Under the pieces are notes generated by a model, which worked only from the letters and a program-made list of their open reading frames with translations, was not told where the DNA came from and did not search any database. A stretch of DNA of 27,482 nt from Bremia lactucae. Its lineage: Eukaryota > Oomycota > Peronosporomycetes > Peronosporales > Peronosporaceae. Positions 9,188 through 17,085 of this stretch are shown here, one piece after another. The position numbers and the translations under genes are program-made. Where the stretch lies: NCBI RefSeq assembly GCF_004359215.1, contig NC_090611.1, positions 5,852,665-5,880,146 on the forward strand. Direction: 5' to 3'. Each line of letters opens with the position of its first letter. Positions within the stretch are counted from its first letter, which is position 1.

Positions 9188-9218
9188 GGAGGATGTGTGT
9201 AGGCCGTTAAACAGACTA

Positions 9219-9231
9219 CGAGGTGCTATCA
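9219..9231 (-). promoter_or_regulatory. Primer binding site (element M)
   Basis: Two bases inside the LTR end, the minus strand reads TGATAGCACCTCG. The same place in E1 and E2 reads TGGTAGCACTTCG. A PBS starting TGG pairs with the CCA end of a tRNA. I do not name the tRNA. Confidence 0.55.
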
Positions 9232-9233
9232 GG

Positions 9234-9640
9234 TGTAAAGAGGCACCTTTTGCTAGTACTATATCAGTATTATTTAATATAGAAAAGATATAACTGCACT
9301 AATATATCAAGTTCTTTCGTAACGACCTCTATATTCTGGCTTTAATATATTTATAATTAACTATTTAAAGCGCTTCCTTGCGCACCGCCTAATCGTGTCT
9401 TGAAACGATTGGCGGGGTTAACTCAAATCAACCAATCAACATAACTAATGTCAAGTTTCGTCAATATTACCAAATTTTGTAATATTATAACTATCAAGTC
9501 AAAATTAATAGAGTATTAAAAATGTACTTCTTCTTTATTTCCTCTTATAGGAATTAATATGTTTATACCTTTTATAGGAGATAAAATTTATGTATCGCGA
9601 CAATCACGTTAGTATGGTGGTTGTTAAGCTTGTTTCGCTA
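9234..9640 (-). repeat. 5' LTR of element M
   Basis: Minus-strand LTR ending GTGCCTCTTTACA at 9234. It shares with the 3' LTR at 3408 the blocks seen on the plus strand as GATTGGCGGGGTTA, AATCAACCAATCAAC and GTCAAAATTAATAG. The CTCTGCACGT segment and hairpin near the LTR end are deleted here. The start is uncertain: an inner start motif TGTCGCGATACA lies at about 9605, and the far boundary is probably at or below 9655. Confidence 0.75.
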
Positions 9641-9844
9641 CAAAAGCAACAACAATTGACCTCTTTACCAGCTATGATATGGGTACACATATGCTTATTA
9701 CTAGATCTTGACAGATACAACGAGATCAGTGCAGGGCAAATCGAACCAATCGTTAGACTACATGGTTAAGAAATCTTTATATATTACATACAGATTAGAT
9801 TAGATGGTGGAGGGATATATCATACAAGCTTCAAGATTCAGATA
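9641..9844. other. Unassigned spacer
   Basis: AT-rich DNA between the 5' LTR of M and the TIR element. No frame or recognisable motif. Confidence 0.5.
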
Positions 9845-9955
9845 GGGAATGTCTAGGCCCACCCCAGATTTTTGCCAACCAATGTTTGATGTATTTTGAT
9901 TGGCTGAAAATAGTCCCGTTTGTTGCGATTTTTATGGCCATTAGAATTATATTGA

Positions 9956-10141
9956 AGGCGACGCCAATTTGTGGGGAAAATTCCGATTTCTCTCAAAACA
10001 AAATCTACTGCCCACACATACAACACGCTGAATAAAATTTTGAAAGGAACTATGACTGTGTTTGATTTGGTAAATAATATGTGGCAAGTTTTGAATCAAG
10101 CTGAACAAGAGACACGTGCTGTAGCTTTGGAAGATGGCTAA
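9956..10141 (+). pseudogene. Open fragment inside TIR element, possibly transposase C-terminus
   Basis: A frame of 61 codons without stop between TGA at 9953 and TAA at 10139, with no ATG at its head: QFVGKIPISLKTKSTAHTYN, then TLNKILKGTMTVFDLVNN, MWQVLNQAEQETRAVALEDG. The composition looks like a real amphipathic protein tail, not noise, and its place just inside the left TIR suggests a transposase remnant of the parent element. I cannot match it firmly to a family; a MULE/FAR1-type transposase end is a guess. A 78-codon frame on the other strand is a shadow. Confidence 0.35.
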
Positions 10142-10315
10142 CCCTTCAAGGTTGCAAGAGTAAGGAGGTGAATCACCGTGCAAATGGTGAGGTAAGGTTA
10201 GCGGTTCTTTAATTTAAACCTATGGTAATACTGCGCGCTCAAAAAATGCTAGGAAAACGACGCAAAAGTGCTGTAACTGCCCTTTCCAACTAACACTAAG
10301 AAAGCAGGAAATCTG

Positions 10316-10387
10316 GCTCCTTAAAATTGACAACAGCAGTTAAAACCACCCGCTCCTTAAAATTGACAACAGCAGTTAAAACCACCC
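10316..10387. repeat. Exact 36 bp tandem duplication
   Basis: The unit beginning GCTCCTTAAAATTGACAACA occurs at 10316-10351 and again at 10352-10387, identical. Inside the TIR element. Only two copies and no spacers. Confidence 0.97.
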
Positions 10388-10601
10388 TCTTGCAACACAT
10401 CTCAACGGGGTTTTGTAGTTGAATATAAAATTTAATCAAATTTCGTTCGACGACATTGCATGAACTCCACTCTTAATATAATTCCTAATGGCCAATTAAG
10501 TCGCAACAAACGGGATTATTCAACCAATCAAAATACCTCAGAGCTAGGTGGGGTGAGTTAAGCACACAACTGGGGTGGCTCTAGACATTCGCTTTTAGAT
10601 A

Positions 10602-10968
10602 TTGCCCGTGTCCTGAAAATTGTACCCTCTCGCCTGCCGTTGACATTGCCTCACATCTAATCAATTGCTGCTTGGGCTGGTCAAATTCAAAACATATAAA
10701 TGTCGGCCATAAGAGGCCGACTTTCCCAGTACCTGACGCGTTTAGTGCACTTGTGCTTGCTGGACAATCTACCTTCGGCATCATCTTCACCACCTAGCGG
10801 AACGCAAAACTGTGTCGTCCTACAAACTTCAACTAAAAGCTAGCGCAAGGAAAAATTTGGGTGTCACTTTACGTTTAAGCCTGATTATTTGAAGCGTGCG
10901 ATAGGCGATGCGAAGTTTAGAGTAAGGTAGGGTTACTGCTGAGAGCGTGACAATGTTTTGAGCGCAGG
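10602..10968. other. Unassigned spacer before E1
   Basis: DNA between the TIR element and the E1 LTR. It includes a 70-codon minus-strand frame (10793-10581) without recognisable domain and partly overlapping the TIR end, and a small hairpin AAGTCGGCC/GGCCGACTT-like at about 10702-10723 (GTCGGCC, GGCCGAC). No gene supported. Confidence 0.5.
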
Positions 10969-11467
10969 TGTAATCTGATGTCACGTTATATATAAATATT
11001 ATTTTCTATAAGAGAAATAAATAATATTATTTTCAGTGAGAGAAAATTAATAACGAAGTACAAAATTAGTATTTTTTAATTTGACGTAATTGTTCCAAAA
11101 AACAAATTTGGCAATATTGACGCAATAATACACTAGATCTATTGATTGGTTGATTTAAGTTTGAGTTAACCCCGCCAATAGTCACAAGACACGATGGTGC
11201 GGTGCGCAAGTAGGCGCCTCACATAGTTAGTTATTAATAATTAAGTCAGTAGTAGGTAGAAGACCGTAGGAAATTGAATTTTAATACAGATTTACTGCTC
11301 TATTCTAACGCCTTAGAATTTACCTTTAGTAGCTATGACTTCATAGCTACTTAGAACCTTTCTCTGCACGTCGTGTTGGTCAAACAGTTGAGGCGCCCCA
11401 CCTTCATTGTAATCAGTGTAGTTTGACTAGAAGTGCTATCGGAACTAGCAAAGGGTGCCTCATTTCA
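10969..11467 (+). repeat. 5' LTR of element E1
   Basis: Starts TGTAATCTGATGTCACG (outer start 10969, inner start TGTCAC 10979) and ends GGGTGCCTCATTTCA at 11467, about 499 bp. Landmarks: TTGATTGGTTGATTTAAG, TAACCCCGCCAATAG, GTGCGGTGCGCAAGTAGGCG, AGTCAGTAGTAGGTAGAAG, hairpin AGTAGCTATG / CATAGCTACT with loop ACTT at 11328-11351, CTCTGCACGTCGTGT. PBS follows after two bases. Very like the LTR at 17086. Confidence 0.9.
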
Positions 11468-11469
11468 CC

Positions 11470-11482
11470 TGGTAGCACTTCG
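11470..11482 (+). promoter_or_regulatory. Primer binding site (element E1)
   Basis: TGGTAGCACTTCG, two bases after the LTR end, identical at 17588. It would pair with a tRNA 3' end CGAAGTGCTACCA. Confidence 0.65.
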
Positions 11483-11510
11483 TTGTCCCTTTAACGGCCA
11501 ACGCACGTTC

Positions 11511-11534
11511 CATCCAACTTGGACATGTTGGATG
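11511..11534 (+). repeat. Hairpin over the Gag start codon
   Basis: CATCCAAC, 8 nt loop, GTTGGATG; the ATG of Gag (11525) sits in the loop and right arm. Same place: E2 17632-17649 (CCAACAT / ATGTTGG), M 9171-9190 (TCCAACA / TGTTGGA), E3 25871-25894 (CATCTAACA / TGTTAGATG). E3 has a compensated C-G to T-A change. Could affect translation start or packaging. Confidence 0.85.
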
Positions 11535-12440
11535 AAGAAGGACGGAGCTTTAAACCCTCTCAAAAACGCTATCACGCAAAGCGTGAGAGGTTTCCTCATT
11601 TGAGTGACCTTGAATGGAGAGCGATCGAACGCATGAGTTCGGTCGAAGGCGGACCAGCCGTTGGCGCCATGCTGTTCACTCTGAACACAATAACAACATG
11701 CGGCCATAGCCGAGGTCATTCAACATGAACTCGACAACGCCCGAGAAAAAGTAGCCTTGCTTCACCAGGAAGGCTCTCAACACGCGGAGGTGTTGAAAGG
11801 ATAGGGTGCTCAACAGCTGGAACTGTTGAGATAGCAGCTGCTAGCGGATCGACGCTGCCGCGTCGACCCCAAAAGTTAAAAATGGAAATTCTATAAGTTT
11901 AAGGCAGTCGAAGGCGGCATCTTCTAAGATGGTTCGTCGAACTAGACGAACCATAACGCCATTGAAGCTCACCGCATCAATAATCATGCGATGAAAGTGA
12001 AATTTGGCATGTCCAATTAGCTGATGGTGCCAAATCTTGGGCTTTAAGGTTAAGCCTTACGATCAATTAGGGTTTGGGCCGTATGTTTTATAGAACCGGC
12101 TCAAACAAATATTTGAGCCGCCACGTGCCGAATAAAGGGCTCGAGCCGAGCTCCTGGATTTGAAGCAGGGCAAGCGTGACATTCACGCTTGTGACTAACA
12201 TACACAATACCTGGTCAGTTGTATCGTTAGTCATCAATTGATGAACCAACACAGGTAACTGTGTTGTTAAAGGTCTTACAGTCGAACCTGTAAAAACCCA
12301 CCTATCCCGGCTAGAATTAGAGTCGCTCGACCAAGCGATCTCTTTAGCGGAAGAGATGGACTTTAGCCTGAAACAGGCCTTCGTCCACTCTTATGCCTAT
12401 TATCCAAACAGAGGACAAGAAAGCGGAGATTAACCTCATC
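11525..12440 (+). pseudogene. gag: Gag (element E1)
   Basis: Structural protein of the element. ATG at 11525 gives MLDEEGRSFKPSQKRYHAKR, HLSDLEWRAIERMSSVEGG, then a frameshift near 11690, AEVIQHELDNAREKVALLHQ (probable coiled coil), EGSQHAEVLKG, TAG at 11802, GAQQLELLR, TAG at 11832. Capsid pieces follow: LDLKQGKRDIHAC, SRLELESLDQAISLAEEMDF, FVHSYAYYPNRGQESGD. The zinc knuckle present in E2 and E3 is deleted. The 5' half is strikingly like E2 and shares the first TAG with it; the 3' half is like M, so E1 looks mosaic. Several hairpins fall within it (11572-11586, 11849-11866 and others). Confidence 0.8.
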
Positions 12441-12469
12441 ATCTTAAAAATTACATTGCAAAAAAATTG

Positions 12470-12836
12470 CCACTAAAGTCCCGAGTCGAATGTGAGGCGT
12501 CGAACAATTTCATTCGACGCCAATCGCGATAAGATCGCAGACTCAAAATCTTTGAGCGCGATACACCTTCAAGAAGGATGACAGTGCGCCTTACAACAGG
12601 CGCATCTGTAACAGTAAAGAAACGTGAAGTTGGTATCCAATATCACGTTAAAGGTTGAAACGTACATTGAAAATTTCATCGTACTAGATTTGGATTACAA
12701 ATCTGATGTCATCCTAGGATTACCATGGCTCAGAAAGTACGAGTTATGCATAAACTGGCAGCATCAAGCCGTGACGATGCCTGCCCCTCGTTCATCAGAT
12801 GGTCATCTGATCAACTTCCTGAATCGTCCATAAGCG
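12470..12836 (+). pseudogene. pol: Retropepsin-like protease (element E1)
   Basis: Aspartic protease of Pol. The active-site block reads RVECEASNNFIRRQS; the catalytic Asp is replaced by Glu and Gly by Glu, compared with VDCGASNN in E3, so it cannot be active. Then ERDTPSRRMTVRLTTGASVT, a frameshift, and the frame 12624-12833 with YIENFIVLDLDYKSDVILGL, PWLRKYELCINWQHQAVTMP. The core hydrophobic motif ILGLPWL is intact. A 9 bp hairpin (GGCGTCGAA / TTCGACGCC) overlies the active-site codons. Confidence 0.85.
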
Positions 12837-13203
12837 TGTTGATGTTCTACGAGTAAGTGCGATAGCCTCACTTGTGGGTCGGTCGTTTGCACGACTGCGC
12901 AAGACCTCCGTGCAAGTACTCATCACACTTTGGAGTGGGATACCGACGGCTGTGCACAAGCACAGCCAGCGTCGAAGGTCCACTATTGTGACGTGGACAT
13001 AGTTACCGATGACTGTGTAAAGACACAGGCATCGTCGAAGCTCGACCACTCGTATAAGTTGAGTGGTACGAAACAAGAATGCTTGCTTGGAAATCAACAT
13101 TCAAGAAAATATCGAACGCCTGTCTGTAAGAGACAGTGCAAAAGTCTTTCATCGACTGAAGAACCGATTATAGAGGATCTCGCTGTGGTTGAGCAACCAC
13201 AGC
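12790..13203 (+). repeat. Array of short hairpins in protease-RT linker (E1)
   Basis: Perfect or near-perfect inverted repeats in a row: 12790-12815 (palindrome, 24 of 26), 12948-12967 (GGCTGTGC / GCACAGCC, loop ACAA), 12978-12998 (GTCCAC / GTGGAC), 13008-13033 (GATG-CTGTGT / ACACAG-CATC, loop AAAG), 13046-13066 (CCACTC / GAGTGG), 13120-13136 (CTGTCT / AGACAG), 13182-13203 (GCTGTGGTT / AACCACAGC, loop GAGC). The reading frame here (12930-13337) has no known domain. Many recur in M. Confidence 0.85.
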
Positions 13204-13680
13204 TCGAGGCAATTAGAAAGGATACTACCCAAAAAGCGATAAGTTCCATAAAGCTTAACGTGATGACGCAAAATAGTTCTTCATTGATGCCTTTTTCCAG
13301 CGTTGACGGCTCACTTGGAATCGTGCCAAGGATGTGAATTCTTCATTTTTAGATATAACAAACATTCATACACGATGTATGCAGCGCTTGCCGCAAAACC
13401 TAGCGTGAAAAACTAATTCGGAAATGGACCAATCTAAAAAGAGGTCCATAATTGGTTCACGAGGGAACAAGAGTAATATAACTTGAGAGGATAAGTCAAG
13501 GACGAAACTGATACATTAAGCCGTAAACAACTACACCTCGCGCGAAGAATGAAGATATGCTTGTCCTTATTCGCAGGGTATACCTCTTTGCAGAATACGA
13601 ACTAGGACGACTCCACGTCATCGCTAGCACCCTTCCGCATCAGCGATGACGTTGGGTTGTCCTGGTTTGTATTGCGCAGC
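13204..13680 (+). pseudogene. pol: Linker and RT-deletion junction (element E1)
   Basis: The PR-RT linker ends with frames reading DVNSSFLDITNIHTRCMQRL and SEMDQSKKR, then passes into the very end of RNase H (about 13615-13700, hairpin 13615-13652 with 11 bp arms) and toward the integrase. RT and RNase H catalytic parts are absent, as in M. In E2 the same segment is followed by DLEELKDVFPESVPCELPKE and a full RT, which shows what was lost (roughly 1.7 kb). Confidence 0.65.
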
Positions 13681-14520
13681 TTGATTTTTAGCCGGCTGCG
13701 CAAATCAAAAGTGAGGGTAAGCACACTGCTGCAACAATAATTGTCCCGTTGTTAGCATTGCTTGACGACATAAGAAGAGCCTATTGAAAGAATAAGGCTC
13801 TTAGAGGATTGACGGTTAACCTCCAAAGTTTATCACAACAAACCTTAAAGGGATTGTCAAATTTGACCGATCTTTATCAGATCGATCACAACACGAAATG
13901 CTTATTGTATTTTGCCGGCATTTCTGGTGGCACACCTTGTGCCGTCATCTCAACTCATAATGATTTGCGATTACGCCCCATGTATGAGTGCAATGACGCA
14001 CCATTATGTGGTCATCGTGTACGTGAGGAGACCTATCTCACAAAAGTCGCGACTTCAACTGGCCACGCCAGTATGAGTTCGTACGCAAGTACATTCGTGC
14101 TTCCAAAGTTGTCAATGGGAGAAACCCAGCACTTCATTCTGTGCTCCGTTACAACTTCTGCTTGATCCGGCAGAGTGTTGGCAGTCGGTATCTATGGACT
14201 TCGGCTTTGGATTTCCGGAAGGCGATCACAAGAATAATGGTATTCTTGTGTTTGTTGATCGTTTCAGCAAGATGATATATCTTGCTGCAGTCCCAGAGTT
14301 GGTCACAGCCGAAGGATATGCCCGTTCTTTATCGACACGATATTTTGACTCCTTGGGTCATCCTGTCACTGGTCTCAGATCGAGACGCCAGGTTCACGGC
14401 GGAGGTCTGGAAATCTGTGTTCAAATCACTTGAACACAGTGGAAAATGTCAACTTCGGACCATCCTGAACTAGATGGTCGGACAGAAAGCTCAAATCGTA
14501 TCCTCGAAGAAAATGTTTTG
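13681..14520 (+). pseudogene. pol: Integrase, broken (element E1)
   Basis: Integrase zinc finger and catalytic core in several frames. Frame 13809-14165 reads QTLKGLSNLTDLYQIDHNTK, then MYECNDAPLCGHRVREETYL; the first zinc-binding His expected before DAP is Asn. After a frameshift, frame 14194-14433 reads MDFGFGFPEGDHKNNGILVF, VDRFSKMIYLAAVPELVTAE, holding the first catalytic Asp (SMDF). The second Asp region is out of frame (SQIETPGSRRRSG) and the DGQTER block with the Glu is degraded to GRTESSNR. Not functional. Confidence 0.8.
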
Positions 14521-15340
14521 CGGTTACGTCCACTCTTTTACTAGTTGAGCCGATTTTTTTTTGCTGATGGTGTAATTTGCCATCAACAATTCAGTGCATG
14601 CTTCTTAAATGGATACATCTTTTTTCGTGAACGGCTTACGCCACTTACCTTGTTTGAAGTAGCTCTTATTCAGAGGGGGAGGGACTCGCTCTAGCAAAGA
14701 TTAACTTAGCTCTTGCTCATCACACATTGATCATGCGCTCAATGCGAAGGATACCAATTTTGATTTAATCAACATTGAAGTGGATATCTCAGTCATTGCT
14801 ATAACGCTATTTCTGACTTGACAACGATGCTGAAATACTCAGCAAAGAAAACAATTATATTAGTGAGAACAATCATGCTTTCATAAATGAGGAGAATGAT
14901 ATTTCTACAGTGCGCACGGGTCGCACTGAAGACAAACAAAACCGAGTCAGCAGGTGAAAGCTTGCTGGCTATAGAAGCAGTGGTCCATTTCGTACAAAAT
15001 TGCATCGCTGATGCGGCGGACCGATATAAAGAAGCTATGACAAAAATATAAGAACAATGATTCTTTCATTTAATAATATTGATGTAGTCCTACTGGTTAC
15101 GGTAAACCTACCCAAACATGTTGGGCAGTAATTAATCACTGCCCGTATATCGGTCCGATCCATGTACCACATCGCCTAGGCAATGCGTTTACGATCAAGC
15201 TGCTTCATTGAATGCGTACGCATGCTACGTTCTAAGATGGGTCTCCGCCCGTACCATCAGTACGAGGATTTTCCAATTCCGATTCCCCCCGGAACGGTCT
15301 AAGTCGTCTGCCAAAGCCTGATGCTCCCGAGCTAAACCAT
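14521..15340 (+). pseudogene. pol: Integrase tail and GPF/Y remnant (element E1)
   Basis: Heavily broken linker after the integrase core: FAINNSVHAS, FVNGLRHL, a G-rich start of GGTRSSKD, charged text, then VNLPKHV near 15110 and PYHQYEDFPIP near 15255, which correspond to the GPF/Y module kept in M. The GPF triplet itself is lost to a deletion. No open frame longer than 70 codons. Confidence 0.6.
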
Positions 15341-15349
15341 GTTAGCCTT

Positions 15350-15418
15350 GATGTAAAGGAACGTCTGGTTCGTGAGTACCAGAATCTGGTACTCACGAAC
15401 CAGACGTTCCTTTACATC
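15350..15418. repeat. Perfect palindrome, 34 bp arms
   Basis: 15350-15383 is the exact reverse complement of 15385-15418, one base between. The homologous place in M (about 5490-5511) has only a 9 bp hairpin (GTCTGGTTC / GAACCAGAC), and in E2 (about 23163-23190) normal coding text (GTGSDPLEPDDTLFPPRN) with only short pairing. So the long palindrome is derived in E1. Confidence 0.98.
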
Positions 15419-15619
15419 TTTCAAGGATGAACTATTCGCAAGCTGTGATCAGCTTGTTTTGAAGGGACGGATGTGTCCGCTTGTTCGCCAGTTAAACAGT
15501 CGCAACTTGCGCACAATTTTTCAGCTGATCCCGAGAAACATTATTGACCGTCTCGCTAACTCGCGACGATGAGATCGCTCGTAATCAATGTCTTCCCTTA
15601 AATAATGGAGGGAGTGATC

Positions 15620-15960
15620 AAATTACGATGTTGACACGGGTTCGGCGAACGAGGCGAATCCGATTTTCCCTCCTTCTCCACATCCATTGGCGGATTCGAG
15701 TGGTGAAAAGCGTTTTCTTGTCGAACGCTTCTCGAAACATCGCGAGGTGAAAGGGTTCGAACGAGTTTATCTTGTTCGTTAGCGAGGGTATCCACCATCG
15801 CATGATAGTTGGTATTTTCGTTTTCAAAAGATGATGCGCGTACCGGGTCTTTTACGACAGTACGACGAGACCCATCCTCCTCGACGGAGAGTCCATCAAA
15901 GAACGAGCGCTTCTTGCGCTCGCAAAAGGATTGGAGATTCTCAATCCGTTCGCGCATCTC
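15620..15960 (+). pseudogene. pol: Chromodomain remnant (element E1)
   Basis: C-terminal chromodomain of Pol in broken frames: ANEANPIFPPSPHPLADSSG, EKRFLVERFSKHREVKGFER, VYLVR, stop, RGYPPSHDSWYF, LRQYDETHPPRRRVHQRTSA. The aromatic cage region (YLVRWRGYP...SWE in E2) is kept except that the Trp codon of VRW is TAG. It lies 3' of the GPF/Y remnant, the usual place in chromoviruses. A minus-strand frame of 119 codons over the same bases is a shadow. Confidence 0.75.
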
Positions 15961-16299
15961 GCAAGAGGTGAGCGTCCTCCAATGAGGGTCTCTAAGGGAG
16001 AAATCCTCCTAAGGGCATGATGTGCACCCTTAAACCAGCATCGGCATGAGCTCACCCCCACAAGAGGCAAGGTGACCCTGCCTCTCAAGACAAACGGTGC
16101 AGCTTGTACCGTGCACCGACTACAAACAATTTTCAAACCGTTCACAGAAAGCATACAGTTTGTCAAGCCAGGCCTCGCGGCCTATGCTTTACACATTCTG
16201 TACAAATGCACCCAAGCTTGAAACAAAGGAGTGACATCCTTTGGCCGCTTACAAGTGTACCACGAATGCCGGAAAAGGCATTGGTGGCTTGTGAAGCCT
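15961..16299 (+). other. Post-chromodomain region of element E1
   Basis: Matches 4690-5059 of M in inverted orientation, including GTTTGTCAAGCCAGGCCTCG and GTACCACGAATGCCGG. No convincing frame. Confidence 0.45.
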
Positions 16300-16953
16300 G
16301 GATGAGTCGAATTACGGAATTTGTAGCGTTCGTTGGTCTACCATAAACGAGTTAAGATACCCTTAGAGAGCAACCAAGGCTTCTATTCGGGAGCAAACCG
16401 CAAAACATTGCGGTCACTATTCCGTTGGCGCATGTTAACGTCAACGATAACATTACTCTTGGAGTGATATTCAAAGTCAGTTCGTCCTGGTGATGCATAC
16501 TAGCACCACCAGTAGCATTTATATCGAATTAAACTTTACGATCACTTCGCTCCTGGTGGTGCATACTGATATAACCCGAACTATCGTCGTCCATGGAGTC
16601 ATCACAACATGTCTTTGCACCAGAAGGGTCTGATGAAGTGTCAAACAACTTCGTTATCGCCTCTTTGGTTGTCACATTAGAACCCGTAGGTTTAACGGAC
16701 ATAAACTCGGTTGATCCGGAAACCTTAACAGTTGCCGCCGAGTCGAGCGATGATACCGACTCGGCCCAGTCAACTACAACGAAAGTAGCAGGTGACATAT
16801 ACCAGTCACCTCCAATTTAAGTAGGAGGTGACTTTTTCAACGAAGTGACGCATTAGCGTCTACTGAAATATTTGAATCGCAACCAGCTGCACTGAGCCGA
16901 TGGGCTGCCAGCTTTACCGCCTCACAGGCGACGTGGACGGGTTTCATTACCAT
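16300..16953 (-). pseudogene. Conserved antisense ORF of element E1 (aORF-E1)
   Basis: Minus-strand frame opposite to E1. ATG at 16953 starts MVMKPVHVACEAVKLAAHRL, SVDANASL, then a frameshift; after it SPPT, a TAA, IGGDWYMSPATFVVVDWAES, TEFMSVKPTGSNVTTKEAIT, KLFDTSSDPSG, DDSMDDDSSGYISMHHQERS. Downstream, in another frame, MRQRNSDRNVLRFAPE and TNERYKFRNSTHPGF. The blocks match aORF-M and aORF-E2 in order. The LHKPG-TEFFIDA end is deleted here. Ala/Ser/Thr-rich N-terminus, acidic middle, then a His/Arg-rich patch. Function unknown. Confidence 0.55.
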
Positions 16954-17085
16954 GCGCAAACAAATTGATTTTTAAAAAAACCAAAAATGCAACATGATTA
17001 AAGTTTTTAAATAAGTAACCAAAGATGCAAGAAATACAGGATAAGACATAATAGTATTTCTATGTCACTCCATATCAGTCATTAT

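Larger units (their letters stand above)
9845..10592. mobile_element. TIR DNA element, about 748 bp, long terminal inverted repeats
   Basis: The ends are inverted copies of about 115 bp. Left: GGGAATGTCTAGGCCCACCC, later GTATTTTGATTGGCTG, CCCGTTTGTTGCGA, TGGCCATTAGAATTATATT (to about 9955). Right, reverse complement: GCGAATGTCTAGAGCCACCC, GTATTTTGATTGGTTG, CCCGTTTGTTGCGA, TGGCCATTAGGAATTATATT. Flanks ATTCAGATA (9836-9844) and TTTTAGATA (10593-10601) agree in 7 of 9 bases, which would fit a decayed 9 bp target duplication as made by Mutator-like elements. Such long TIRs also fit that superfamily. The interior holds a 61-codon fragment and a tandem duplication. Non-autonomous. Superfamily is inferred; the inverted repeat itself is plain. 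Confidence 0.75.

Noticed and set aside
10316..10387. Possible CRISPR repeats of 36 bp
   Set aside because: Two adjacent copies with no spacer, in eukaryotic transposon DNA.
10581..10793. 70-codon minus-strand frame in the spacer as a possible host gene
   Set aside because: No recognisable domain, starts beyond and ends inside a transposon end; too short to support.
15350..15418. Palindrome as a cloning or chimeric-read artefact
   Set aside because: Smaller hairpins exist at the same homologous place in M and several palindromes occur at independent sites, so a biological origin is likelier; an artefact is not excluded without long reads.
15598..15957. 119-codon minus-strand frame in E1
   Set aside because: Shadow of the chromodomain; not kept in M or E2.
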